Shown here: in pieces, positions 1-7,972 of the stretch
Layout: every line of letters starts with the position of its first letter
Position numbering within the stretch: the first letter of the stretch is position 1
Assembly: GCF_006094695.1 (NCBI RefSeq)
Contig: NZ_CP035103.1
Span: forward strand, 744,001 to 808,000
Length of the DNA stretch: 64,000 nt
Source: Kocuria rosea
GTDB lineage: Bacteria; Actinomycetota; Actinomycetes; Actinomycetales; Micrococcaceae
Direction: 5' to 3'
Notes under the pieces: generated by a model
Told to the model about the DNA's origin: nothing
Seen by the model: only the letters and a program-made list of their open reading frames with translations
The model's database searches: none
Translations under genes and position numbers: made by a program

Positions 1-1412
1 TCCCGCCGTTCGTGAACATCTCGCAGACCCGCACCGAGGAGCTGCTCGCGCAGAAGATCGCCGCCGAGCCGCTGATCGAGGAGGTCTGGGGCCACGAGAT
101 CGTCTCGATCACCCAGGACGAGCGCTCCGTGACCGTGGTGTGCTCCTGCCGCGACGGGGGCCGGGCCGAGATCGTGGCCGACTACGCGATCGCCGCGCTC
201 GGCTCGAAGGCGCGCTGGCTGCGCGACCAGCTCGGGGTGAGCTTCGACGGCCGCTCGTTCGAGGACAAGTTCCTGATCTGCGACATCCGGGCCGACATCC
301 CCGGCTGGGCCACCGAGCGCCGCTTCTACTTCGACCCCGAGTGGAACCCCGGCCGGCAGGTGCTCATCCACCCGTGCCCGGACTCGACCTTCCGGATCGA
401 CTGGCAGGTGCCCGGCGACTACGACCTCGACGCCGAGGAGGCCTCCGGGGCCCTCGACGCGAGGATCCGCCAGATCATCGGGGACACGGACTACGAGATC
501 GTCTGGAAGTCCGTCTACCGCTTCCACGCCCGGCTGGCCTCCCGGATGCGGGTGGGCCGGGTGCTGCTGGCCGGGGACTGCGCGCACATCGTCTCCCCGT
601 TCGGCGCCCGCGGGCTCAACTCGGGCGTGGGCGACGCCGAGAACGCCGCCTGGAAGCTGACCTCGGTGCTGCGCGGCAACGCCGATCCGGCGCTGCTGGA
701 GTCCTACGACGTCGAGCGCCGCGCCGCCGCCGTCGAGAACCTCGAGGTCACCGAGGCCACCATGGACTTCCTCGTGCCCCGCACCGAGGAGCAGCTGGCC
801 GAGCGGCTCGCCAAGCTCGAGCGGGCGATCGGCGACCCGGCCGCGTCCACCTACGTGGACTCCGGGCGCCTGGCCGAGCCCTTCTGGTACGTCGACTCCC
901 CGCTCACCACCCCGCACCCCACCCGGACCTTCGCCGGGCGCCCGCCCAAGGGGGAGGTCCCCGACCCCGTCCCCGGCGTGCTGCTGCCGGACGTCCCGGT
1001 CGCCGTCCCGGGCATCGCCGCCGACCGCGTCCGCGAGCTCGCCCGCTTCGGGATCCTGCTCCTCACCGGCCCGGCGGTCGACCAGGAGCTCGTGCGCGGG
1101 ACCGCGCTCGCCGCCATCCGGTCCCCGCTGCGCCTGCACGCCATCGCGGACATCGACACCACCGGCAAGCTCGCCGAGGCGCTGAAGCCGGAGCCGACCG
1201 ACGTGTGGGTGATCCGCCCCGACTCGCACATCGCGGCCGTGGTGGACGGCACGGACCCCCGTGCGCTGAGCCGGGCCCTGCGGAACACCGTCGCCGCCCC
1301 CGGTTCGGAGGCGGCCCGGGTCCTCGCCGAGCGCGAGCGGCCGCCGGGGCCCCCCAGGCGGCGGGGCTCCGTGCCGGAGACCGTGCCCCAGGAGGTCGCC
1401 GCCGCCGGCTGA
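1..1412 (+). CDS. FAD-dependent aromatic-ring monooxygenase, 3' part (5' end outside window)
   Basis: Soluble flavoprotein hydroxylase of the PheA/TfdB/MhpA group, which uses NAD(P)H and O2 to hydroxylate a phenolic substrate. The frame is already open at base 3: codons before the first possible start (GTG at 12) read PPFVNISQTRTEELL, text that is internal in this family, so the N-terminal GxGxxG dinucleotide fold lies left of the window. About 190 residues in is the second flavin motif, GDCAHIVSPFGARGLNSG, followed by DAENAAWKL; both are well conserved. The last 130 residues match the variable C-terminal region of MhpA-like enzymes and end in a Pro/Arg-rich tail. The substrate cannot be told from the sequence. 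No aromatic operon partner is visible downstream; partners may lie to the left. Confidence 0.85.
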   Translation, partial: PPFVNISQTRTEELLAQKIAAEPLIEEVWGHEIVSITQDERSVTVVCSCRDGGRAEIVADYAIAALGSKARWLRDQLGVSFDGRSFEDKFLICDIRADIPGWATERRFYFDPEWNPGRQVLIHPCPDSTFRIDWQVPGDYDLDAEEASGALDARIRQIIGDTDYEIVWKSVYRFHARLASRMRVGRVLLAGDCAHIVSPFGARGLNSGVGDAENAAWKLTSVLRGNADPALLESYDVERRAAAVENLEVTEATMDFLVPRTEEQLAERLAKLERAIGDPAASTYVDSGRLAEPFWYVDSPLTTPHPTRTFAGRPPKGEVPDPVPGVLLPDVPVAVPGIAADRVRELARFGILLLTGPAVDQELVRGTALAAIRSPLRLHAIADIDTTGKLAEALKPEPTDVWVIRPDSHIAAVVDGTDPRALSRALRNTVAAPGSEAARVLAERERPPGPPRRRGSVPETVPQEVAAAG

Positions 1413-1490
1413 CGGCGGACCCGTGAGATCCTGGCGTCCTCATCGCAGACTCGAGCCGGCGCGTCCCGCCGGGGTCACCGGAGGTGCAGG

Positions 1491-1871
1491 ATGTCGTTCC
1501 AGGAGTCCATGGAGCTGGTCGGGGAGGCCGTCGACGTCGCCGGCGTGGTCGCCATCGTCGTCGGGACGGTGGTGGCGACCCTCCTGGCCGGGCGGGACCT
1601 GCTGGGGCGGGGGAGCGGGGAGCGCGACACCTACGAGAGCTACCGGCAGCGGCTCGGCCGTTCGATCCTGCTGGGCCTGGAGCTGCTCGTGGCCGCGGAC
1701 ATCATCAAGACCGTCGCCATCACCCCCACGTTCGAGTCGGTGGGGGTGCTGGCGCTCATCGTGGTCGTGCGGACCTTCCTCAGCTGGTCCCTCGAGCTCG
1801 AGATCAGCGGGCGGTGGCCGTGGCAGAAGAAGCAGGGCGAGGCGGCGCCCCTGCCCGAGCGCGCCGCGTAG
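1491..1871 (+). CDS. DUF1622 family membrane protein
   Basis: Protein of 126 residues with about three hydrophobic segments (near residues 15-35, 60-80 and 85-103) separated by short charged loops; it matches the DUF1622 family of small integral membrane proteins of unknown function. Typical features seen here are the cytoplasmic loop YESYRQRLGRSILLGLE and the following LVAADIIKTV helix. The C-terminus is short, basic and then acidic. A clear ribosome site, GGAGGTGCAGG, stands just before the ATG. The gene lies 78 bp after the monooxygenase on the same strand, but nothing ties them functionally. Confidence 0.8.
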   Translation: MSFQESMELVGEAVDVAGVVAIVVGTVVATLLAGRDLLGRGSGERDTYESYRQRLGRSILLGLELLVAADIIKTVAITPTFESVGVLALIVVVRTFLSWSLELEISGRWPWQKKQGEAAPLPERAA

Positions 1872-1895
1872 GCCCGCCGGGCCCCGGCCGGGCGC

Positions 1896-2168
1896 TCAGG
1901 CCTCGGGCGGGTACTCCTCCGGGCGCAGGTCCCGGCTGCACGGGACCCGGTGGCCGGGCACCAGCTGGTTGGCGGCCCGCGCCAGGCTGTCCCGGTGCCG
2001 GGGCGGCAGGTACAGGGCGTGGTGCAGGTAGGCGTCGAGCTCCAGCTCCCCGACCTCTCCGCCCAGGTGGACGTACCGCAGCCACAGGTCGCGCGCACCC
2101 AGCCCGGTGCTCGTCAGCGCGGTGCGGATCAACCTGGCCTGCGTCCTGGCGATCGTCCGGTCGTCCAT
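1896..2168 (-). CDS. Small conserved protein of unknown function, paralogue of 21838-22131
   Basis: Protein of 90 residues, soluble, with no signal peptide. I do not recognise a named family. The start at 2168 (MDDRTIARTQ) is preferred over longer frames because AAGGGG lies just before it. The core LWLRYVHLGGEVGELELDAY followed by LHHALYLPPRHRDSLARAAN closely resembles LWVRYLYLGGTADELEVSAY and following residues in the protein at 21838-22131, so the window carries two members of one small family. Residues are mainly helix-forming with conserved Leu, Tyr, Arg and Asn. It is convergent with the DUF1622 gene. Function unknown. Confidence 0.7.
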   Translation of the reverse strand: MDDRTIARTQARLIRTALTSTGLGARDLWLRYVHLGGEVGELELDAYLHHALYLPPRHRDSLARAANQLVPGHRVPCSRDLRPEEYPPEA

Positions 2169-2271
2169 CTGACCCCTTCTGCCCGCTGCCACCAGGATAG
2201 TCGGCGGACCGGGGCGGGGGCAGGGCGCACGGGTACCCGGACCGGGCCCTCGGGGGCGTCCGGGCCCGCGG

Positions 2272-3585
2272 CTATCCGCGGTCCGGTTCCGGGCGCGCCT
2301 GCGCGCGCAGCCCCGCGCCGACGGCGCCCAGCCACGCCTCCACCGACGAGCGGGCCTGCCCGGTGCCCGGGTAGCGCGCCCGCAGGTGCAGGCCGCCCTC
2401 GCCCACCACGAACCACACCTGCACCCCGGTGGTCGGCGCCGACGCGGAGATGTGCTGCGCCCGCAGCTCCGGCGCCAGGGTGGCGGGCAGCCGCCGGTAG
2501 TCGAGGTAGGACAGCATGAACATCCCCGGCGGGACGGGCATGCCGCCGTGGGGCCGCAGGATCGGCTCCAGGGCGTGCGAGCCCAGCTCCAGCGTCTCGC
2601 GCACGGCGGCGCGGCAGGCCTGCGGATCGGGGTCCGAGCACTCGAGCACCGAGTTGGTGATGAACCAGCCCACGGCGTCGCGCCAGTGCGGCTCGGTGCG
2701 GCTGTGCACGGGCAGGACCGCGCGCAGGGGCCGGCCGGCCAGCTCGGCGGTCGCCCGGGTCAGCACCGAGACCACCAGGACCAGCAGCCGGACGTGCAGC
2801 CCGTCGGCGCGCGCCTCCAGGCGGGCCAGGCCCTCGGCGTCGAGGACGTCGTGCGTGGTCACCGTCTCGGGTGCCGGGGCGCCGGGCTCCCCCAGCGGCA
2901 GGGGGAAGACGGGCAGGGCGCCGTCGCCGTCCGCGAGGATCCGCGCCCAGCGCCGCACCACGTGCGGCGGTGCCGGGGGGCGGGCGGCGAGCTCCCGCGT
3001 GTGCTCGGCGAAGGACGCCGCGGGCGCCCGGCCCGCGCCGGCCGGGCGGCCGGCGCGGAGATCGTCCAGCCCGTCGAGCAGGTCCCGGGCGAGCAGGGGC
3101 AGGGACCAGGCGTCCACGTGCGCGTGGTCGGCGGCGAGCACGACGACGGCGGGCCCGGCCGCGGGCTCGATCAGGCACAGCCGGTGCGAGGGCCGGGCCA
3201 GCGGGGAGCAGGCGGCGTCGGCCACCGCCTGCAGGGCCGCCCGCGTCCCGGCGGCGCCGACCTCGTGCCGGGTCCACACGGGCCGCACGGCGTCGGCGAT
3301 CTCGTGCAGCCGGACGCGGCCGTCGTCGTCGGCGGAGAAGACGGTGCGCAGCGTGTGGTGCCGCCGCACGACACCCGCCCAGGCCTCGCCCAGGTGCGCG
3401 GCGTCCACCGGCGCGGGAAGCTCCACGGCCACGGCCATCCAGGACCCCGGGCGGGGACCGGCTCCGACGTGCATGCCCTGGTCGAAGGACACCGGCAGCG
3501 GCCGGCCGGCGCCCTCGGCGGGGACGGTGCAGCTGGACAGGCGGCCCTCGGGCAGCCGGGCGTGCGTGATGCTGGTCAGCCGCAT
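2272..3585 (-). CDS. Stand-alone condensation-domain (PapA/NRPS C-domain-like) acyltransferase
   Basis: Protein of 437 residues covering about one condensation domain. An HxxxD active-site motif is present (DHAHVDAW, His154 and Asp158 from the chosen start), the second half carries the floor-loop region near VGWFITNSVLE, and the C-terminal half ends with FMLSYLDYRRLP. Such free-standing domains transfer an acyl or aminoacyl group to an alcohol or amine, as PapA enzymes do for lipids and some C-domains do in peptide pathways. No adenylation or carrier domain or polyketide synthase gene is nearby, so the substrate is unknown. The start at 3585 is chosen because CCAGGAGGTGCGC stands right before this ATG. 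The gene is divergent from the alpha/beta hydrolase at 3672 with an 86-bp shared upstream region. Confidence 0.75.
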   Translation of the reverse strand: MRLTSITHARLPEGRLSSCTVPAEGAGRPLPVSFDQGMHVGAGPRPGSWMAVAVELPAPVDAAHLGEAWAGVVRRHHTLRTVFSADDDGRVRLHEIADAVRPVWTRHEVGAAGTRAALQAVADAACSPLARPSHRLCLIEPAAGPAVVVLAADHAHVDAWSLPLLARDLLDGLDDLRAGRPAGAGRAPAASFAEHTRELAARPPAPPHVVRRWARILADGDGALPVFPLPLGEPGAPAPETVTTHDVLDAEGLARLEARADGLHVRLLVLVVSVLTRATAELAGRPLRAVLPVHSRTEPHWRDAVGWFITNSVLECSDPDPQACRAAVRETLELGSHALEPILRPHGGMPVPPGMFMLSYLDYRRLPATLAPELRAQHISASAPTTGVQVWFVVGEGGLHLRARYPGTGQARSSVEAWLGAVGAGLRAQARPEPDRG

Positions 3586-6179
3586 GCGCACCTCCTGGTC
3601 GGGCCGGGGGGCCGGCCGCCGAGGACGCGTCCGGTCCACGGGTGGTCACAATCTACGCGTACCGTGGCGGCATGCCGACGCTCGAGCTCCCCCGCTGCCG
3701 CCTGACCTACGACGTGACCGGCTCCGGCCCGCCTGCCGTCCAGCTGCACGGGCTGCTGTCCGACCGGGCCGCCAACACCGCGGGCGGTCTGGACCTGGCG
3801 GCCGGGCTGAGCGGGCACCGGACGGTGCGCTACGACGCCCGGGGCCACGGCGGCTCCGCCGCGGAGCCCGTGGCCGCGGACTGGACCTGGCCCCGGCTGG
3901 CCGAGGACCTGCTGCGCCTGCTGGACGCCGTGGCGCCCGGTGAGCCGGTCCACGGGATCGGCCCGTCCATGGGGGCGGCCACGCTGCTGCACGCCGCCCT
4001 CGCCGAGCCCGGGCGGTTCCGCTCGCTGACGCTCTGCGTGCCCTCCACGGCCTGGGCCTCGCGCCGCGGCCAGGCGGGGACGTACCGGCAGGGCGCGGAC
4101 CTGGTGGAGCGCCACGGCCTCGAGGCCTACCTCCGGGCCGGCCAGGCCGCGACCCGGCCGCCCGCCGTGGCGGACCGGCCGGTGCACCCGCCGCGCGTCG
4201 GCCCCGGCCTGCTGCCCGCCGTGCTGCGCGGCGCGGCCGGCACCGACCTCCCGCCGGTCGAGGAGCTGTCGCGGATCGGCGTGCCGACCCTGGTGCTGGC
4301 CTGGTCCGAGGACGCCACCCACCCGCTGTCCACGGCCGAGGCGCTGCGCGCGGCCCTGCCCGGCGACGCCCTGCACGTGGCCGGCACGCCCGCCGAGCTG
4401 GCCGAGTGGCCGCGCCGGTGCGCGGACTTCGTCCGGGCGGTGGAGGCGGACCGGGGGGCCGGTTCGCCCGGCTGATCCGCGAAGGTCCGCAGGGGTCCGC
4501 CGGGGCCTCGCCGGGGCCTCGCCGGGGCCGGCGGTGAGGGAGGCGGACATGAACTCGGCGACGACCTGCTGGGAGATGGCCACGTCGAGGACGAAGACGC
4601 CCTCGTCGTGGGTGGCCAGCCAGTCGGTGAGCGCGGTGAGGTCGGCCAGGGTGTGCGCCTTGGCCCCGGCCGCGCCCATCGCCCGGCCCACGGCGGCGAA
4701 GTCGACCTCGTCGATGAGCATCGCGGTGGGGTCCAGGCCCTTGGACGCGTACTGGTGCAGCTCGGCGCCGTAGGCGGAGTCGTTGAGCACCACGATCACC
4801 CCGCGCTTCGTGGCGCGCAGGAACGTCTCGAGGTCGGCCAGGCCCATCAGCCCGCCGCCGTCGCCGGTGACGAACACGGTGGTGCGGTCGGGGCGGGCCA
4901 CCGAGACCCCGGCGGCGGAGCCGAAGCCGAGGCCGATGGACTGGAAGGCGGTGCCGACCAGGACCATGGCCTGCGGGTCCGGCACGGTCAGGTACATCGG
5001 GGCCCAGCCGATGAAGTGGCCGCCGTCCATCACCACGGAGCGCTCGGCGGGGAGGACGTGCTCGAGGGCGGCGACGACGGCGCGGGGGTTGAGCCGGCCG
5101 TCCGGGCCGAACTCGGCCGGGTCCTCGACCGGGGCGGAGCCGCGGAAGGCGTCGGTGGCGACCTCCGGGGCGGCCGCCCGCCAGGTGTTCTCCGGGGCGG
5201 CGGCGGAGATCCGGCCGGTGAGTCCCTGGAGGAACGGTCCCAGGTCCGCGCGCACGTAGTCGGTGACCGGGGGCGTGCGGTCCTCGGGCTCGTTGTCGAT
5301 GCGGATCACCCGGGTGCCCTCGGCGAAGAGCGTGCCGTAGCGCAGCTGGAAGGCGTTCAGCGATGCCCCGGCGACCAGCACGACGTCGGCCTGCCGGGCG
5401 AGCTCCAGGCGGTGGGCGCGGGTGAAGCCCCCGGCGATGCCCAGGTCCCACGGGGAGCCGAAGACCCCGGTGGCCATGGCGGAGGTCATGAACAGCGCCC
5501 CGAGCCGGTCCCCGATCTCGGTGAGCGGGGTGGTGGCCCCGGCCAGGAGCACTCCGCGCCCGGCGAGGATCAGGGGCCTGCTCGCGGCGCGCAGCAGCCC
5601 GGCGATGCGGTCGAGGTCCTCGGTGGAGGCGGTGAAGGTGGGCTTGACCGGCAGCGGCTCCAGGACGGTCTGCTTGGTGAGGGGGGCGGTGGCGTGGTCG
5701 TAGGGGAGGGCCAGCACCACCGGCTGCACGGTCTGGGCGGCGAGGTCGAAGGCCCGGTGGGTGATCGCGGTCGCGTTGTCCGGGGCCGCGACCAGGGTGG
5801 TGACCCCGGCGGCGGCGGCCGCGGTGGTCTGGTCGACGTCGAAGGCCCGCCGCCCGGTGGTCGGGGCGTCGCCGACGACCAGGACCAGGGGGATCCGGGC
5901 CAGCCGCGCCTCGGCCAGGGCGGTGTAGGTGTTGGTGAACCCGGCACCGTAGGTGGTCGTGGCGGCCCCGGTCCGCCCGGTGGCACGGTGGTAGGCGTCG
6001 GCCATGGCAACGGTGGCGGACTCGTGCCGGGCGGAGGTGAAGCCGAAGCCGCGGGAGGTCAGCGAGCTGATCAGGTGCGCGTTGCCGTTGCCCATCAGGC
6101 CGAACAGGTGGTCGGTGCGCTCGGCGAGCACGTCGGCCACGGCCGTCGAGACCGTGGGGAGCAGGAGGCCGGTGGTCAT
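3576..6179 (-). CDS. Thiamine-diphosphate enzyme (acetolactate synthase/2-oxoacid decarboxylase family) with no stop at its normal end
   Basis: The first 545 codons (6179 down to about 4544) form a complete ThDP enzyme. They contain the catalytic Glu in SARHESATVAMADAYHRATG (Glu53), a central Rossmann-like domain (LILAGRGVLLAGAT), and the C-terminal ThDP motif beginning TGDGG (about residue 438) and ending VVLNDSAYG (Asn466). Such enzymes decarboxylate or condense 2-oxo acids; the substrate is not clear. After EFMSASLTAG the frame does not stop. It stays open to 3576, giving 867 codons, and passes wholly antisense through the hydrolase gene. The tail is Arg/Gly/Pro-rich with no domain, so it is probably not a real extension. 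Either the original stop was lost by mutation or the base sequence has a small error near the 11-bp tandem repeat at 4501-4529. Start: AAAGGA lies upstream of the ATG at 6179. It follows the MFS gene on the same strand. Confidence 0.7.
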   Translation of the reverse strand: MTTGLLLPTVSTAVADVLAERTDHLFGLMGNGNAHLISSLTSRGFGFTSARHESATVAMADAYHRATGRTGAATTTYGAGFTNTYTALAEARLARIPLVLVVGDAPTTGRRAFDVDQTTAAAAAGVTTLVAAPDNATAITHRAFDLAAQTVQPVVLALPYDHATAPLTKQTVLEPLPVKPTFTASTEDLDRIAGLLRAASRPLILAGRGVLLAGATTPLTEIGDRLGALFMTSAMATGVFGSPWDLGIAGGFTRAHRLELARQADVVLVAGASLNAFQLRYGTLFAEGTRVIRIDNEPEDRTPPVTDYVRADLGPFLQGLTGRISAAAPENTWRAAAPEVATDAFRGSAPVEDPAEFGPDGRLNPRAVVAALEHVLPAERSVVMDGGHFIGWAPMYLTVPDPQAMVLVGTAFQSIGLGFGSAAGVSVARPDRTTVFVTGDGGGLMGLADLETFLRATKRGVIVVLNDSAYGAELHQYASKGLDPTAMLIDEVDFAAVGRAMGAAGAKAHTLADLTALTDWLATHDEGVFVLDVAISQQVVAEFMSASLTAGPGEAPARPRRTPADLRGSAGRTGPPVRLHRPDEVRAPARPLGQLGGRAGHVQGVAGQGRAQRLGRGQRVGGVLGPGQHQGRHADPRQLLDRREVGAGRAAQHGGQQAGADARRVHRPVRHGGRPGRGLAGPEVGLEAVALHQVRALPVRPRLAAARGPGRGGHAERQRAEPPGLGEGGVQQRGRPHGRADPVDRLTGRHGVQQAQQVLGQPGPGPVRGHGLRGGAAVAPGVVAHRPVPAQPGRQVQTARGVGGPVGQQPVQLDGRRAGAGHVVGQAAAGELERRHAATVRVDCDHPWTGRVLGGRPPGPTRRCACG
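3660..3665 (+). promoter_or_regulatory. -10 box of a probable leaderless promoter
   Basis: TACCGT lies exactly six bases before the ATG at 3672 and there is no purine-rich ribosome site between them, so transcription probably starts at or within a base of the start codon. The same TANNNT-N6-start layout recurs at several other genes in this window. Confidence 0.5.
3672..4475 (+). CDS. Alpha/beta-hydrolase fold protein
   Basis: Protein of 267 residues with the full hydrolase plan: an oxyanion LHGL near residue 26, the conserved YDARGHGGS stretch near residue 55, the nucleophile elbow GPSMG with Ser99, a cap region, a late Asp in LAWSEDATHPLS and a C-terminal His-containing strand (ALHVAGT). 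It resembles 3-oxoadipate enol-lactonase/esterase-type members, but the substrate is not evident. The start at 3672 is chosen over the upstream ATG because the -10 box TACCGT lies six bases before it. The whole gene lies antisense to the unterminated 3' extension of the ThDP enzyme gene on the other strand. Confidence 0.8.
   Translation: MPTLELPRCRLTYDVTGSGPPAVQLHGLLSDRAANTAGGLDLAAGLSGHRTVRYDARGHGGSAAEPVAADWTWPRLAEDLLRLLDAVAPGEPVHGIGPSMGAATLLHAALAEPGRFRSLTLCVPSTAWASRRGQAGTYRQGADLVERHGLEAYLRAGQAATRPPAVADRPVHPPRVGPGLLPAVLRGAAGTDLPPVEELSRIGVPTLVLAWSEDATHPLSTAEALRAALPGDALHVAGTPAELAEWPRRCADFVRAVEADRGAGSPG
4501..4529. repeat. 11-bp direct repeat (2.6 copies) at the end of the ThDP gene
   Basis: CGGGGCCTCGC occurs twice in tandem and is followed by CGGGGCC. 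It lies just where the ThDP enzyme should end on the minus strand and where no stop is found in that frame, so slippage here is a simple explanation for the lost stop. Confidence 0.8.
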
Positions 6180-6255
6180 GGAGGAGTCCTTTCGGCGGGG
6201 CTCCGGTGGGAGCCCGGGGTGGGAGCGGGGTGTGCTCGGGGTGCCCGCACGAGCG

Positions 6256-6294
6256 GAGCCGCCCGCCGGCACCCGTGGGTGCCGGCGGGCGGCT
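6256..6294 (-). terminator. Strong hairpin between MFS and ThDP genes
   Basis: The arms GAGCCGCCCGCCGGCACCC and GGTGCCGGCGGGCGGCTC form a stem of about 18 bp with a tiny loop. It lies 23 bases beyond the MFS stop codon and about 75 bases before the ThDP gene start. No T-run follows, as is usual in high-G+C actinobacteria. Confidence 0.7.
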
Positions 6295-6316
6295 CGGTCC
6301 TCGGCCGGGGCGGCGC

Positions 6317-7726
6317 TCAGTCGCGCTGCTTCTCGGCGGCCTGGGCGGCCGCGAGGATCTCGGCGGCCTCGGGGTGCTCGGCGACGTAGTCCTCGTGCAC
6401 CTCCTCGACGTGCAGGTCGATCTCCTGGATGTCCTTCGGCACCATCGAGACGGCGATGAAGGAGACGATCGCGATGCCGGCGATGTAGACGCCGATCGTC
6501 CAGGACATCCCGGTCTCGTTGAGCAGCAGCTGCGCGATCATCGGAGCGAACGCGCCGCCGATGATGGAGCCGAACGCGTAGCCGATCGAGACGCCCGAGT
6601 AGCGCACGCGGGCCGGGAACATCTCGGCGTAGAGCGCCGACTGCGGGCCGTAGGACGGGCCGAGTCCCACGGTGAGGATCACGATCGCCAGGGCGAACAG
6701 CGGCAGGGACGCGGTGTCCAGCAGGAACCACATCGGCACGGCCCACAGGATGATGATGGCGTAGCCGATCTGGAAGGTGCGCACGCGCCCGATCCGGTCC
6801 GAGATCCAGCCGCCGAACATCGTGAAGACGAGCCAGCCCACGCCGCCGATCAGGGAGGCGATGAGGGTCTGCGAGCGCGGCATGCCCAGCACGTTGGAGC
6901 CGTAGGAGGCGAAGAACGCGATCACCAGGTAGCCGGCGGCGTTGTTGGCGGCGAAGATCAGGGCCGCGAGGGTGACCGGCTTCTTGTGGTGCTTGAACAG
7001 CTGGCCCAGGGGAGCGGAGGACTCCTTCTTGCGCAGCTGCATCTCCTTGAAGACCGGGGACTCGTCGACGGTCTTGCGGATCAGGTAGCCGACCACGATC
7101 AGCACCACGGAGGACAGGAACGGGATGCGCCAGCCCCAGGCCTGGAAGTCCTCGGGGGACATCATCGAGGTGAGGGCGAACATGAAGGACGTGGCGAGCA
7201 GCATGCCCAGCGGCACGCCGATCTGCGGGTAGGCGCCGAAGAGCCCGCGCTTGTTCCGCGGGGCGTGCTCCACGGACATCAGGGCCGCGCCGCCCCACTC
7301 GCCGCCGGCCGAGAAGCCCTGCATGATGCGCAGGAGCACCAGGAAGATCGGGGCCCAGATGCCGATCGTCGCGTAGGTGGGGAGCATGCCGATCAGCATC
7401 GTCGCGGCACCCATGCCCACCAGGGTGAGGACCAGGACGATCTTGCGGCCGTACTTGTCGCCGAGGTGGCCGGCGACCACCGCGCCCAGCGGGCGGAAGA
7501 GGAAGCTGATGCCCAGGGAGGCCCACGCGACCACCTGGGCGAGGCCGGCGTTCTCCTCGGACAGCGGCGCGAAGTACAGCGGCGCAAGGACGAAGGCCGC
7601 GGCCTGGGCGTAGATGAAGAAGTCGTACCACTCGATGGTGGTGCCCACGAGGGTGCCGGCGAGGACCTTGCGCTCCTCGCGCGACATCTCGTGCCGCCCG
7701 GCCGGGGCGGAGGATGGGTGCGCCAT
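6317..7726 (-). CDS. MFS transporter, metabolite:H+ symporter (MHS) family
   Basis: Integral membrane protein of 469 residues with 12 predicted membrane spans. MHS signatures are seen: the N-terminal GTLVGTTIEWYDFFIY, the loop 2-3 motif GHLGDKYGRK, and RIMQGFSAGGEWGGAALMSVEHA in the fifth span. The family moves organic acids or zwitterions (citrate, shikimate, proline/betaine, aromatic acids) with protons. The adjoining ThDP enzyme on the same strand suggests a 2-oxo or aromatic acid, but this is inference. The C-terminus is a 50-residue cytoplasmic acidic tail. A GGAG ribosome site precedes the ATG. Transcription is probably controlled by a repressor at the perfect palindrome 7783-7796. Confidence 0.85.
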   Translation of the reverse strand: MAHPSSAPAGRHEMSREERKVLAGTLVGTTIEWYDFFIYAQAAAFVLAPLYFAPLSEENAGLAQVVAWASLGISFLFRPLGAVVAGHLGDKYGRKIVLVLTLVGMGAATMLIGMLPTYATIGIWAPIFLVLLRIMQGFSAGGEWGGAALMSVEHAPRNKRGLFGAYPQIGVPLGMLLATSFMFALTSMMSPEDFQAWGWRIPFLSSVVLIVVGYLIRKTVDESPVFKEMQLRKKESSAPLGQLFKHHKKPVTLAALIFAANNAAGYLVIAFFASYGSNVLGMPRSQTLIASLIGGVGWLVFTMFGGWISDRIGRVRTFQIGYAIIILWAVPMWFLLDTASLPLFALAIVILTVGLGPSYGPQSALYAEMFPARVRYSGVSIGYAFGSIIGGAFAPMIAQLLLNETGMSWTIGVYIAGIAIVSFIAVSMVPKDIQEIDLHVEEVHEDYVAEHPEAAEILAAAQAAEKQRD

Positions 7727-7782
7727 GGGATCTCCAGGGAATCGGGGACGGCGACGTCCGCGGCGGAACCGAACGCATCATG

Positions 7783-7836
7783 ACCGAACGTTCGGTATTG
7801 CATTGTGATACTACGGGTGGAAGTGACGCCTGTCAC
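7783..7836 (-). promoter_or_regulatory. Promoter and operators of the MFS gene
   Basis: On the minus strand GTGACA (7836-7831), 17 bases, then TAGTAT (7813-7808) make a good vegetative promoter. Just downstream of the expected start site is the perfect 14-bp palindrome ACCGAACGTTCGGT (7783-7796), the form of a TetR-type operator. A second inverted repeat, GTGAC-N4-GTCAC (7823-7836), overlaps the -35 box. No TetR gene is in the window, so the regulator is encoded elsewhere. Confidence 0.6.
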
Positions 7837-7898
7837 CCTCCGGACGGAATAATCAAACCATGTATCACTAATGTGACACAGACCACCGGGGATGGAAA

Positions 7899-7938
7899 CC
7901 GCCGGGCCCGGCCCTCGCAGGAGGACCGGGCCCGGCGG
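7899..7938 (-). terminator. Terminator hairpin after the core-metE pair
   Basis: CCGCCGGGCCCGG and CCGGGCCCGGCGG pair in a perfect 13-bp stem that extends into a few further pairs. It lies 35 bases past the stop of the second methionine synthase gene. Confidence 0.7.
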
Positions 7939-7972
7939 CGCGGCAGGGGCGTCGGGGACGCCGGGATGCGGC

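Noticed and set aside
3576..4543. Continuation of the ThDP enzyme as a real C-terminal domain
   Set aside because: The translated tail is Arg/Gly/Pro-rich with no recognisable fold, and the other strand carries a convincing alpha/beta hydrolase with all catalytic motifs.
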